Shown here piece by piece: positions 28,936-39,251 of a stretch of DNA of 64,000 nt. Positions within the stretch are counted from its first letter, which is position 1, and each line of letters opens with the position of its first letter. The translations under genes were made by a program, and so were the position numbers. This stretch comes from Porphyra umbilicalis. Its lineage: Eukaryota; Rhodophyta; Bangiophyceae; Bangiales; Bangiaceae. Below the pieces are notes generated by a model. It saw only the letters and a program-made list of their open reading frames with translations, was not told where the DNA came from and did no database searches. The stretch covers positions 1 to 64,000 of the forward strand of contig KV918775.1 in NCBI GenBank assembly GCA_002049455.2. Direction: 5' to 3'.

Positions 28936-29616
28936 CGCGCGAAGAAGACGGTCGCCACGACGGTGGCGGCGGACGGCCGTCGACGACGACGGCGCCGCGC
29001 TGACGGTGCCACCTGCACTCGGATCTCCCCAGCACCCCACAGTGAACACACCGCACAGACAGAGCAGATTTCCTTTCGCCCGCCCCCCCGGCAGACCGTT
29101 TCAATGCCCCCCGCTGGACCCCCGAAACGGTCGCATCCCGGGGTGGAGGCACGGTCGCCTGTGGTCGCGTGCTCGATGCGACGGTCCGTAGCAGTCGCGA
29201 TACCGTTGCAAACGGTGAGCGCTCGAACGCTCTCCCGCGACACAAAGTGCATGGTTTTTCACTGCAGTTTTCTAAAAAGCCGGATGCCACGACACAAGCA
29301 TTTCGAACGGCGGCCAAAGCAGCGCCAGCCAATGAGAGAGCTGAACAAGATGGGGAGGAGAGCTCCGACTCCCCAAATCGTGCAGAGAATGGGGGACAGG
29401 GGCCTCACCCCCCATTTTCTGCCCGCTGAATCTGTGTGTACTTATGTGATTCCAATCAACTAGATTCGGGGTTTCTCCCTTCGATTTGGGGTGCCCGACG
29501 TTGCTGTGGGACCCTCCCCATCCCCAAGAGCTGAAATTGAGGCACGTGGAACATTTATTAGACACGTTTCTGACACGTTAGCATATTCGAACTTGGGGAA
29601 GACGTTGTTGGGTGTG
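28936..29616. other. Right non-coding arm of the Harbinger element
   Basis: Promoter side of the transposase gene. No gene seen. GC falls from about 29240 to the TIR, with no clear TATA box. Confidence 0.5.
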
Positions 29617-30124
29617 CCGATTCTGATTCAAATTGCTCGTTCAGAACTTGCACGACCCGTCGTAGACGCCTCTGTGGAGCGTTTTTCTCGCGCAAAACAA
29701 GTTTTCAATTGCATACTTTTGCAGTCGAGCATTTTACACCGACTTTCTGGATGCATCAGGAGCGTCTCTGGAAGCGCCTCCGATGGTGTACAGGGCCATA
29801 GTGTGAATGCCCGCATGCAGACGTATGCAAATGCAAAATGCACATCATGCGCGTGCGAGCTCTTCGTTTCTCTTAACGAGGTGTTTCTGCGGTTTCTGCG
29901 CGCTTGCATTAGGACACCTTTGTCGAGGCGCGTGTATGAAGTCGAGCACGGGTGTCGAGGTGCTGCACGAGTACCGGGTTCTCACACTTAGCTCCCCCTT
30001 CTCTGCGACTTGACGGTATTTATTGCCAGCCACCGGACCGGAACCTGTTCCTCCGAGAACGGCGAAAGGAAATGGTCTCGGTATTGTGAACTCACTTCCC
30101 ACCAAGTTCTGTGACAATTGTTAA
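29617..30124. repeat. 508-bp direct duplication, right copy
   Basis: Right partner of 19215-19722. It starts exactly at the Harbinger terminus and continues into the remainder of element A. Confidence 0.97.
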
Positions 30125-31434
30125 AGAACTGTGCATCCCGTGCGGAGAAAGCGGGTTCCGACGTCCCCCACCCTGGGGGTCGCGGGGCTTGCGGCACGAC
30201 ATCCGCGTCGCTCTGCCGACTCTGTGCCGGTTGCCCACTGCTGTTGCCATTCTCCACCCTTGTTACCGTGCTTCCCCGCCGCCGGCCTGTGCTTGCGCCA
30301 GTGGCGGCTACGGCAGCGGCAGCTACCTCGCGCTGCGACAACCGCCGCCGCTGCGGCGACCAAGCCGCCCGCGGGGCGGCCGCACCCCCCCCACCTATGG
30401 CAACGCCCCCCCCCCCCCCCCCCCCCCGCTGGCACTGCCCCGCCCCGCCACATGCTCCACCGGCCCTTCCGCTGGCTGACCTCTCCCATGGCCCCCATCG
30501 TCGCCCCACCGTACCAATATGGCCACAATCGCCGTGGCTGCCTGCCTCTGGTGGTGGCTGCAGCGGCCCCCTTAGGGCGGCTGTGAGGGCCCGCCGCCGC
30601 CGTCGCACCGTCGCCACCACCGCCGTCGCCGGCACTGGTGCGGTGGCAGTCGCTGCCACAGCCAGCAACTTCCCCTTTGCCACCACGGGGGCCAAACCGC
30701 CACCTCTCCCGGTGCTCACCCACGCGGCACGCCCCTACGGCTGTGTCGTGTACTTCTGGACCGCTCCCACCTCAGCGCACAAGGCGCTCGACGCTTGCTG
30801 CGGACTCTTTGGCACTGGAAGGGGGGGGGGGGGGGGTTGAACTCTCGGGCAGATTAGTCAGGGATCCATGTGCGGGGTGTGGGGGGGATGGGGGGGGGGT
30901 GGGGGTTGGACGTTGGGGTAGCCGATGAAGGACAAAGGGTGCAAGAAAGAAGGGATGCATGCTTTACGCTATACGACATGGGGTGCTTGCTTGCTACTGC
31001 AGGGGCAGGTGGCCGCGAGAGGGTGTCGGCTGCGGCGGCGGCCAGAGCGGGTACCGCCGGGAGAGAGGCGTCAGGCTGCGAAAACTGTCTGCTCTCTTCC
31101 CACCCACCGCCCCGGAGTGGGCGCAACCTTCCTCTGCTCGTGGGCTGCACGATGGTGTCCTTCTACGTTTTTCTTGCCCTACTCGGCACAGATCCGGTAT
31201 TGAGCACCGCACCCGCTTAGTGTATCAAGTCGCACTTGTAAGAACTTGAGCGGACTTCACAGAGCTCTTAGTCACGCCCTAATCTCGTCGCCAGCACGCC
31301 ACAACGAGTTTTTTGGACGGGATACGAGCAAACACTCCCAGCGTGCGAGCAGGAGCCCGTCTTCAACCAGCGTTTACGAGCAATTTGAGCCAGAACCGGG
31401 CTCGTGGTGGATCCAGCAACGAGGTGCACTGCGC

Positions 31435-32788
31435 AGGGGGACTTCCGCCGGGACAGGGCACCCCCACCTCAATTTTGCCTCACCGGGCCCCCTGTCCGCC
31501 CGCCTGCAGGGGGGGGTCGATCCTGTCGACTTGAGAGCTAACAATTTTCAAAGCCCCGTATCTCGGTTGGACCCATCTCAAGAGAAATGAGGATTCTATC
31601 GTCAGATGCCACAACTACATCTATAGATCCAACGTGCATTATGGAAGTTGCAATGGCAATCAGGCCCACGGTCCCTCCCGTCATCTGCCGGCCCCCACCC
31701 CCCCCGCCTCTCCCACCCCCCCCCCCCCGTACACAGTAAAACACTGAAAGTGTCGACGCTGATTCCAACTCCTGGGGGCATATCGACACTTCGGCCCCCC
31801 CCCCCTAAAAGGTCCATTGAGGCAGGTGTCGACATCCACACCCCACCTGCCGGAAGGGGGTCCTGGGGGCTGTCTCGTGTTTGGCACGTGGGTCTTCCGA
31901 GACCAATCATTGGAGCTTCTCTGGCGGTCTCTCCTGGGGGCTTTCCCAAATGAATATATTGAATGTTCCGCGGCGGACCGTCTATCGAACAACAGCACGC
32001 CGATCAGACCCTCCGTGCATCCGCCGCGTCGCGGTCGTCGTCGTCGCGCTGCACCAGCATCGCGCACCTACCCCCGCCCTGCGCCACGACGGTCGCTGGC
32101 ATCGCCGGCTCCTTCAACGGCTTTACCCCCGCTGCGCCCTTACCCTTCCTCCTCCCGTGCCCGCCCCTCCTGGTGCTGCCGGTGGCGTCACTTGTGGTGT
32201 CCGTGGGCGGCTTTCGTCGCCGCTGCTCCGCCTGCCGCCGCCGGTTGCGTGCTTTCTCTTTTCTTACTTTTCCTTAAAGCTTTTTCCCCCCTGCACCCTT
32301 GCCCCCCCCCCCCCCGGGCAAACGCGACGGCGCTACTCGTGTCGCCCGTGGGCGCTCGTCATCGCCGCCGCTCAGCCCACCGGAGCCGGTGGTGGTTGTC
32401 CCTCCCACTGCGTATGGTGCCTGGGCTCGTCCTTGCTCTCGCCGTGGGACGGGAGGCATTTGTGTGGTCCCCGTTCCCGCGGCTCGTGAGCCAACTGCCC
32501 TCTATCGTTGACTCTCGCGCGCTCGTCGTCGCCCCCGCAGCCGCCTCGGCGGACGCCACCCCTCGCGCGTTGTGAGTCTCTCCCCCGTCGGTATGGCGCG
32601 CCACGCCTCTACAGCTGGCGCGGTGTGCGTGATCGCTGCCAGCGGCTGCTCGCAGTGGTCCCTGTTTGTAGCCGTCATCATGATGGCGGCATCATGCCTT
32701 TTTAGGCGCTGCTGGTGTATCGGGTGGCCCATCGTCGGTGAAGGGTACCGGGGGCTCGGGAGCAATCCAAGTCGACGCGCATGCGTCG
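31435..32788. other. Intergenic, no supported gene
   Basis: Open frames here are Pro/Arg-rich and lack domains. A segment at about 31585-31620 is an inverted relative of 13406-13441. The sequence near 31950-32600 may be the promoter and 5' leader of the KDZ-like region downstream. Confidence 0.45.
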
Positions 32789-33547
32789 ATGCAGTACTCA
32801 TCTGTTGAAGCTCTGTTTCCCAACTTGAGGGGGCTGACGCAGGCGCCGGCGCGGGCGGCATCCACGGCAGCCACGCGCCCCGGGTCGACAAGGGCGATCA
32901 CGGTCGACGGCGACACGATTGAGTATTTTCACGCGGTGGTCATCTTGGACGACCAGAGCACCACGGCCACCCCCGCCTCTGGATTTGACGCGTCCAAGGT
33001 GAAGGACGATGGTCGGGGCTGGCCGACCTGGGGACCCGGACGCGCCCAGGGCTCTGGGTTGCAGCTACGGAGGTCGCTGGAAGACGTTCTCGTCGTGATG
33101 TTTGCCACGATGGCAAACGAGAGCCTGTCCGAACCGTTTGACTCGAGTGAACGGGTGTTCCTGTCCTTGGCAGCTTTGAGGAAGCTGCGCATGGAGTACG
33201 ACCACATCACGTACAAGGCGTTGCATGGTCGCGTGTGGAACCCGGCACCGAGCGGCGCCATCGGCGTTGTGCTCTGCTTTAGCGCTCCCGGGTCGCGCGA
33301 CAAAAATGGGCAGCACCAACTGCTGGTTGCCACGGCGTCGCTGGAGGGCGAGGAAGTGGTATTCACCTGCAGTGAGGAGGAGCGCCGCCTCGGCGACGGC
33401 GGCTGCTCTCTACGCGCCCCGATGCGAGCCGCGGTAGAGCGCGTACGGCGTGCCATGGATGTCACCCTAGCCAACCTCTTTGAGGTGCTCGGGAGAGCCG
33501 TGATCAAGAGGCGTCTGTTGGCGAGTCTGAGCATTTTATACGGCTAG
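32789..33547 (+). CDS. Possible first exon or gene of the KDZ-like element
   Basis: A frame of about 250 residues from the ATG at 32789 (MQYSSVEALFPNLRGLTQAP). It has balanced composition and helix-forming stretches (LEDVLVVMFATMANESLSEP, MRAAVERVRRAMDVTLANLF), unlike the surrounding GC noise, so it is probably coding. No family recognised. It lies in the same register as the next frame and 100 bp upstream of it, so it may be an earlier exon of the same KDZ-like transposase gene or a separate accessory gene. Confidence 0.4.
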   Translation: MQYSSVEALFPNLRGLTQAPARAASTAATRPGSTRAITVDGDTIEYFHAVVILDDQSTTATPASGFDASKVKDDGRGWPTWGPGRAQGSGLQLRRSLEDVLVVMFATMANESLSEPFDSSERVFLSLAALRKLRMEYDHITYKALHGRVWNPAPSGAIGVVLCFSAPGSRDKNGQHQLLVATASLEGEEVVFTCSEEERRLGDGGCSLRAPMRAAVERVRRAMDVTLANLFEVLGRAVIKRRLLASLSILYG

Positions 33548-33649
33548 AAGACATGCGTCATGAGGAACGGCAGCACTAGCTGGCCGTTCTCTGCTGTGAG
33601 GAGATCTCGTGGCGGCACGTGGGTGTGCTTGTCGTGAAGGACAAGCGAC

Positions 33650-34819
33650 GTGACGTGCAATCACGCCAGCTCGGCGCTGGCGGCGGCCAAGGCGGTGGAG
33701 GACGGTACCGAGACGGGGTCTGAGACAGAGGAGACCGAAGAGGACGAGGCGGACCTGCTGTCACTGGTCAAGTCAGACCCCGCCAAATACCAAGAGGCGA
33801 GCGGTGCGGTTGAGGGGCCACCACACCTGCCGAGCGCCACGCTACCGTTCGTGCCCGTCAACCGGGCCAAGTGGCGGGCGCGATCGAACGAGTCCTGGTA
33901 CTTGGTGCCCCCTCTTGTCGCCCATCGAGAGCGCGCGGAGCTCATGCGCGCGCTCCGAGATCCGTCTCACCGGGTCAGCTACCCTGCAGGCGCGCAATGT
34001 CCGTACTACGGTGTTGGCCGCGCAAGCAAGACGCCGCTTCGTGACAAAGTCGCAACGGTGGAACTTGAGGACGGAGTGTTGCTCGCCGCCGTCAAGGTCT
34101 GGCGTTTCCACAAGTGCCTGTATCGGGTCTTGCCCGACGGAAAGGCGCGCGGCGTGGTCTTCTCGTCCTTGTGCACGGCTTACTCCGAGGCGTTCCTGTT
34201 TAAGGTAGCTGTGAACCTGGCTCGCAATGGAGGCTCATTGCACTCGACGGCCTGCCTGCGTGAGGCTTTTGTAGATCTGCACACAGGTAGCAAGTATCCG
34301 CCGACGGCTGACCGCCTCCGCTCCGTCACCACGTTGCGGCAGGCGCTGTTGCTTTACCTTTCCCTTGTGCTGAGGGACCTGCCGTTCGATTCTATGTCGT
34401 GCGAGACGTGCCGGCTGCCCGACAGCAGCTACGCAGTCGTCATGTTTGACGGCTTGCAGCTGGGGTACCGCGTCAAGTACAAAAAGCCGTTTCACAAGAC
34501 GGAGGTCAAGATCCGTGCCGTCGCTCGGGCGTCGCTTGTCCCGAGCTTGATCACTGACGAGGCCGTATCAAAGGCCTTTGGTGCGGTGCTCTCGGCAAAG
34601 CAAGATGTCGTGGCGTCGGCGTCGAGCAAGCCCATCACTACCGCGGCATCCATTCGCGGCCACGTCATGGCCGTGGAGATGCTGCTCGGCAACGTCGAGG
34701 TCAACGGTGCGGAGAAGTCCTTTGCGAGGTCCAAGCCGCACATGATCGGGGGCCGGTCGAACCGAGGGTGGGACGCGGTGGTGGAAGGCGGTGTTGCGCC
34801 GCAGCTGGTTGCATTTTGA
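33650..34819 (+). CDS. KDZ-like transposase, N-terminal region (exon boundaries uncertain)
   Basis: Open frame without an ATG at its start, so it is probably an exon. Acidic N-terminal stretch (GTETGSETEETEEDEADLLS), then a region with the layout of KDZ transposases: a conserved helical block (LCTAYSEAFLFKVAVNLARN, LHSTACLREAFVDL) and a Cys-bearing MSCETCRLPDSSYAVVMFDG followed by LQLGYRVKYKKPF. In KDZ proteins a C..C...DG..LG element precedes the catalytic core, and the Asp in MFDG is a candidate catalytic residue. The 3' end probably splices to the next block, whose acceptor at 34970-34971 has a fine poly-C/CAG context. Confidence 0.5.
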   Translation: MTCNHASSALAAAKAVEDGTETGSETEETEEDEADLLSLVKSDPAKYQEASGAVEGPPHLPSATLPFVPVNRAKWRARSNESWYLVPPLVAHRERAELMRALRDPSHRVSYPAGAQCPYYGVGRASKTPLRDKVATVELEDGVLLAAVKVWRFHKCLYRVLPDGKARGVVFSSLCTAYSEAFLFKVAVNLARNGGSLHSTACLREAFVDLHTGSKYPPTADRLRSVTTLRQALLLYLSLVLRDLPFDSMSCETCRLPDSSYAVVMFDGLQLGYRVKYKKPFHKTEVKIRAVARASLVPSLITDEAVSKAFGAVLSAKQDVVASASSKPITTAASIRGHVMAVEMLLGNVEVNGAEKSFARSKPHMIGGRSNRGWDAVVEGGVAPQLVAF

Positions 34820-34971
34820 CGGGCCGCCTTTGAAGTCCGTGTGGCGGCCAAGTCGCTGGCGCTGACAATCATGGCGGTGTCGGACGACATGCGGCGCCGC
34901 GTTCTGGCTGAGCTGCTGGGGCGCATCAATGAGCCGGTCACCCATGTGCCTCCGGCGCCCCCCCCCCCCCA

Positions 34972-36413
34972 GTGTCTCCGGAGTCCCAACGTGCGGCAGA
35001 GTTGGCGGCGGGTGACGCCGACCTCCTCTGCGCCGACAAGAAGCGCGGGCAAAAGCGCGTGCGCATGGCGGCCATCCGCCGCTCGGGCGGCGAGTCATCC
35101 TCTTCTACCGAGTGCTGGAGCGGCATCGACATCTTCGACTCTGACGATGGCGGCGATATCGGCGTGGCGCGCGGGTACCAGAAGCCGCGTGAGACCAAGC
35201 GAGAAAACGACGCGCCGCTACTGAACTACGGGGAGGTATTCGAGGAGCCGGCGCTGGCGACGACGGGCGGCGCCACCGGCAAGGAGAGGCTGCAGCACCT
35301 GGCCCTTCCGCTGCTGGCGCGCATCACGCACACAGCCGCTTCGACGCTCAAGGTCTTGGACTTCGTGCGCCCGATTGTCGTCGACCCTGTATGTGTCTGG
35401 TCGCCACAGGGATCTTGTGCGGCGGTGGATGAGGTGCTCTCCGTGCTGCGATCGGACCAGTTCTCCATCACCTCCCTGGCAAAGGTGCTCCATTTGCCCG
35501 TCGTCGCCGAGAGGCGTCTCCTGCGCGGCGTAGTCTCGTGCTCGGGTCCGGGATTGGAGTCGAACCCCGCACTTCGCGAGCTGCTGTCGGGAGTTCTTGA
35601 TGGGCTTAAGAAGCATGCCGCTGCGTACGACGCTTTCGTCGCCGACGGAACCCAGACGGCGGTATTGGACGAGCGGGCAGCAGCGGATCTGCGTGAGGAG
35701 ATGGCAGCAGCGCACCCGCTGCACACCTTCACGCACGAGCAGTTCTCCGGCGGCTGGCTGCTACCGCCGGCCTCGGTGGCCCTCTACCGGTCCGTGTACG
35801 GCGAGTACACGGACCAGTGGGACGACTACATGCGCGCAGGGGTATGGACGCCCGGCCTCCCAGTGCTACGCCCGGGGCCCGGCTTCATCGGCGCGGCTAC
35901 CGCCAGCACGGACCTACCTCGTGCAATCACGAGATGGGAAAGGAGAACTCTCATACGGGGGGTACGGTCGGCGTGTTTTGCACGTGCTCTCACCCCAAGT
36001 GCATTGGTGTCACGGTGCTGACGGGGGCCGAGAGCCAGCGCATGTCACTGGAGTTTGTCGTGCAGCGGTTTGTGGTGCTGCCCGCCACCATCATCTACGA
36101 CCTCGCCTGTGCGACACTCAAGTCGGCCCTCGTGCGGTTGCCCCTCTTGGCGCGGTGGGTGGCGTGCAAGTGCGATCACTTTCATTGGCGAAAGAACCAA
36201 ACCGACTGCTCCTGCGCCATGAACCCGGACTCGTACGAGTCGTTGGACGGGGTCAACATCCCCTCTTGTGAGGAGCGCAACGCCCTCTCTCGGAGGCAGC
36301 AACACCACCTGCGGCAGATGAAGAAGGACCAGTTCATCACCTTCACCATCTACCAGCAGGTGCTGTCGAACGCCGTCGCCATGCACAGGGATGCCAAGTC
36401 CAAGGGGGTGACA
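34972..36413 (+). pseudogene. KDZ-like transposase, C-terminal region, decayed
   Basis: Begins right after a pyrimidine tract plus CAG (a 3' splice site), continues as SPESQRAAELAAGDADLLCA and keeps one frame to about 35,940. The conserved core then continues in another frame (GVFCTCSHPKCIGVTVLTGA, ESQRMSLEFVVQRF, IIYDLACATLKSALVRLP, CKCDHFHWRKNQTDCSC, EERNALSRRQQHHLRQMKKD). The Cys/His string before GV, YDLAC, the DHFHW/C.C pair and EERN are hallmarks of Kyakuja-Dileera-Zisupton transposases. The register changes between about 35,900 and 35,960 with no room for an intron, and a scrap of element A replaces the 3' end at 36,414. The gene is therefore broken. Confidence 0.7.
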
Positions 36414-36463
36414 ATACTTTTGCAGTCGAGCATTTTACACCGACTTTTTGGATGCATCAGAAG
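36414..36463. repeat. 50-bp fragment of element A
   Basis: ATACTTTTGCAGTCGAGCAT and the following 30 bases match 19311-19360 with two differences. It sits at the point where the KDZ-like coding similarity ends. Confidence 0.85.
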
Positions 36464-37389
36464 CTACCCTCATTCGCTGAAACGCTAATATATGGGTGGC
36501 GCGCCAAGCTGCTGGGCAGTCCTTCGTGCTTTTCAATTTCATCTGCCTCGGCGCGCCAAGTGCGTCGCACACGATACTGTACTGTTCAAGTGTCAGAAAC
36601 GGCGTCAGGCATATTCTGTCATCGTTCATGTCCGGAAAGAGAATGTGTCGCCCCGTACATCCCGTTGCGAGGACCATGCATGACTATCCATGGGGCTCGA
36701 CTCGCCCACCCTTGCCGCAGCGACCCCCCCCCCCCTCCATGCCCCAGGGGTTCCGGGGTGGCCGCCGACACACATGAATACGAGTCCGCGAGCTTTCCCT
36801 GTGTGAGAACGGGTAAATCGGGTCCGTCGACCACGTTTCTGCCCTCAGAAAACGTCTGTGACCAGTTCCGCGTCATCTGTGCGGTCTCAAAGCCCAAAAT
36901 CGACCATGAGGTGCCCCCACGCCTATGTTTCATCTGTGCAATGGTACGGCTACGCGCCGCACAAAAGTTGATAGCGTGGTCCATCAGCTACAAAATGCCG
37001 CTATGTGCAGCTCAAGAGGACAATCGGAGCCAGTTGTATGACAGATTTTCTGTACACCGCCACATCCGACCTAGCGCAAAGCCGGTCGGGAGCGCCACCG
37101 TCCCCCTTGAAAAACGCCCCCACGGCCTCCCCCCATGTCAGTCTGAGTAAGTAGGATACACTGAGCACGTTTCTGCTGTCAGAAAACGTCGATGACAAGT
37201 TCCTTGCTCTGGGGTATCCAGTCATGACCTCGGGCGCCAGTCAGCCATTGCCCGCATACAGTATCTGTTTGGCTGCGAGGAGTCACGGTCAGGACGGCGT
37301 CTGATGGACGAGCTTGTGCAACCAAAGCAGCTGGACCGGAGGTGCCATATCAAAAGAAAAAAAGGAACACTATACGATGCCCAGAGGTC
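36464..37389. other. AT-richer intergenic region with decayed coding traces
   Basis: No intact gene. On the minus strand, short phrases such as HILFPDMNDDRICLTPFLTL (about 36,600) and two related phrases, TFSEGRNVVDG (about 36,840) and TFSDSRNVLSV (about 37,180), suggest remnants of a duplicated gene. The DNA beneath the last two contains CACGTTTCTG followed by TCAGAAAACGT, an imperfect hairpin. Confidence 0.3.
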
Positions 37390-38712
37390 CTACCACCGTC
37401 CCCGCCCATATGCACCCCGCTGCGCCACGCGGTTCGATTCGCCCAGGTATCTCGAGAACGACTGAAAGTCGGTCCACCAGCCCTTGTCCATTATCCAAGT
37501 GTCAGAAAGTCCCAGGGCCTTGTAGAGCTGGCACCCAGACCGCTTCAGGGTGTGCGTGGCCAACAAGTTGGGGTCAAGGACGCCACATGGTTCGTAGTAC
37601 TCCCGTAACAGCTCCAAAAAGGCCGGGGCAGACATCTTTCTGTCCAAATAGACACGCAGTCTGCCCCCAATCAGCCGGAAGGAGGGGAAAATGTATCCAG
37701 GAGCACCGCCACGCAGGCGCATCCAACAGGCAAAGGCCAACACGGGGTCAAATCTGTGCAAGACAAGGAAGAAAGAAAAACAGACATTGGTCGAAAAATG
37801 TTAGCAACAAAAATGAATCGATACAAACAATGAGGAAATGAAAAAATCAAAAATGGCATTTTCAAAACAGGAAAGCAACCAGCCAGGAAAAAAAAAAAAC
37901 AGAAGCGAAATGAGGGTGCCGTACCGTGGATCCAAGGACAGCGACGTCGGCCACGGCACAAGGTGGTACCCCTTGCGCTGGAAACTGTTCTTTGTAGAGG
38001 CCAGGCTGAAGCACGGGTGGAGCGACCCACCCTCCTCGGATTGCCCAAGGTGGCACGTCTCCATGTCGGTGAGCTCGTTGAACCGCAGCAGCATCGTCAT
38101 CGCCATCTGCACACCGGCATGAAGCATGATGGAAAGGGGGTCGCAGTCGTGTAGGCGACGGCCGCGCAGGTTGCGGGCATGGAAGGCACGGATGTGCACC
38201 GGCTCGATCACATCCACCGACTCGGGGGTGGCGTCGCCGGTCCGCACGCGCGCCTTGTGGTGGTCGGTCTTGGTGCTTTTGACCTTGGAGGAGTTGGCGG
38301 GGTTGCCAGCCGTGTATGCCGGTAACCCGTTTGCACTGCTCACCGCCTACCACGTGTCCTTGCCGCAGTCTGTGTTCTTGTCGTAGTAGGCGGCGATGGC
38401 TGCCACCAGCTGCCCCCCCAGGTCCTCCCCCAGCTTGAGGCTCTGGGTCCTGAAGATGTAGTACCTTGAGATGTTGCCCGGCGCGTCGGCACTGAGAGAC
38501 AGCGGCGGCAACGCTTGCGCAGCCGTCCACTGCAGCCAGCCGTCCTTCCCGGTAATGAACCGCTCATAGGTCTTCAGGGTCGAGGAGGACTTGGCCTGCT
38601 CGTCCGCAAACGACAGGTTGACCTCGTCCGCGATGCCGAGCGGCGCAGCGCGTCTCGCCATCTGCTGCGTGGTTGCCGGGGGCCCGGAGGCGCCGCGCTT
38701 ACGACGACCCAT
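37390..38712 (-). CDS. Crypton-like tyrosine recombinase with introns
   Basis: Starts at the ATG at 38712 (MGRRKRGASGPPATTQQMAR). Exon 1 holds a core-binding domain (SSTLKTYERFITGKDGWLQW). The middle exon has MLHAGVQMAMTMLLRFNELT with the first catalytic Arg, as in integrase RxxEL boxes. The last exon (37390-37753) has THTLKRSGCQLYKALGLSDT with the H-x2-R pair, then WIMDKGWWTD and RYL, giving the H/W and the nucleophilic Tyr. The intron at 37754-37924 is well supported: donor GTACGG, long T-rich tract, acceptor TTGCACAG, and the reading frame closes as DPR|FDPVLAF. The first intron must start before the in-frame TAG near 38346; its acceptor is unresolved. Introns and the lack of a nearby RT favour a Crypton-type DNA transposon or a domesticated recombinase. 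Confidence 0.65.
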
Positions 38713-39251
38713 AACCGGAAAAGGGCCGGGGTGATAGGGCGTGGCGTGGCGTGGGGAAGGTGGGGGAGAGCGTCAAAAAAAAACAGCGAGGCGCAGAGCC
38801 AGCAAGAGCACAGCCAACAGGAGATGCGAGGGTGTGAGGGGGAAGGGGGCACAGACGCGGGTCAGCGGGGGATCGCAGGTAGGACAGCGTGTCCGATGTT
38901 CGGCGGGGAAAGGGGGTGGGCGGCGGCGGCCCTGTTTCCGCGGTTGCACAACGGCTACGTCACCGCACAGCGCGCGCAGCAACCAACCACTCCATCGGCG
39001 CCCGAAAAGTAGACAGCCGCGTGTCAATCAGTATGTAGTTAGCTTGTGGCATTTGCTGGCCGGGTTTAGTCTTCGTTTTCCGCGTCCGCGCTTTGGCGCC
39101 AGTCCGTCTCGGACGAGCGCGCGAACGCCAACAGCTCCGCTGTCTGCCCCTGACGGTCGCCTGCCCCCCCCTCGCCCTACCCTCCCTTCCACTCCCTCCC
39201 CTCCCCCCCCCCCCTGTGGTCCACTGCCGCTTTTTTCCGCAGTCAACCTCC
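38713..39251. promoter_or_regulatory. Shared divergent promoter region
   Basis: 539 bp between two divergent starts (38712 on minus and 39252 on plus), likely holding both promoters. It contains a run of A/AC-rich sequence near 38776 and C-rich sequence just before the plus-strand gene. No clear TATA box. Confidence 0.35.

Larger units (their letters stand above)
19723..29616. mobile_element. PIF/Harbinger DNA transposon, about 9.9 kb
   Basis: The termini are inverted repeats of about 28 bp: left from 19726 reads CACACCCAACAACGTCTCCC, and right, ending at 29616, gives CACACCCAACAACGTCTTCC on the reverse strand. Inside are the two genes expected of PIF/Harbinger elements, a Myb/SANT-like DNA-binding protein (+) and a DDE transposase (-), convergent with about 620 bp between their stops. 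The size is unusually large for the superfamily because of three repeat expansions. It looks whole and recent. The flanks are not the usual 3-bp TWA duplication but a 508-bp direct repeat. Confidence 0.85.
19180..31434. mobile_element. Element A: non-coding TIR transposon, split by a Harbinger insertion
   Basis: The outer ends are 59-bp terminal inverted repeats, 19180-19238 and 31376-31434, starting GCGCAGTGCACCT and agreeing at 54 of 59 positions. Removing the 9.9-kb Harbinger insertion and one copy of the flanking 508-bp duplication leaves an element of about 1.85 kb with no coding capacity I can support. A second, internally shorter copy at 45465-46583 shows the uninterrupted junction, and a 50-bp scrap lies at 36414-36463. 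Probably a non-autonomous DNA transposon family; its autonomous partner is not in the window. Superfamily not recognised from the TIR. Confidence 0.8.
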
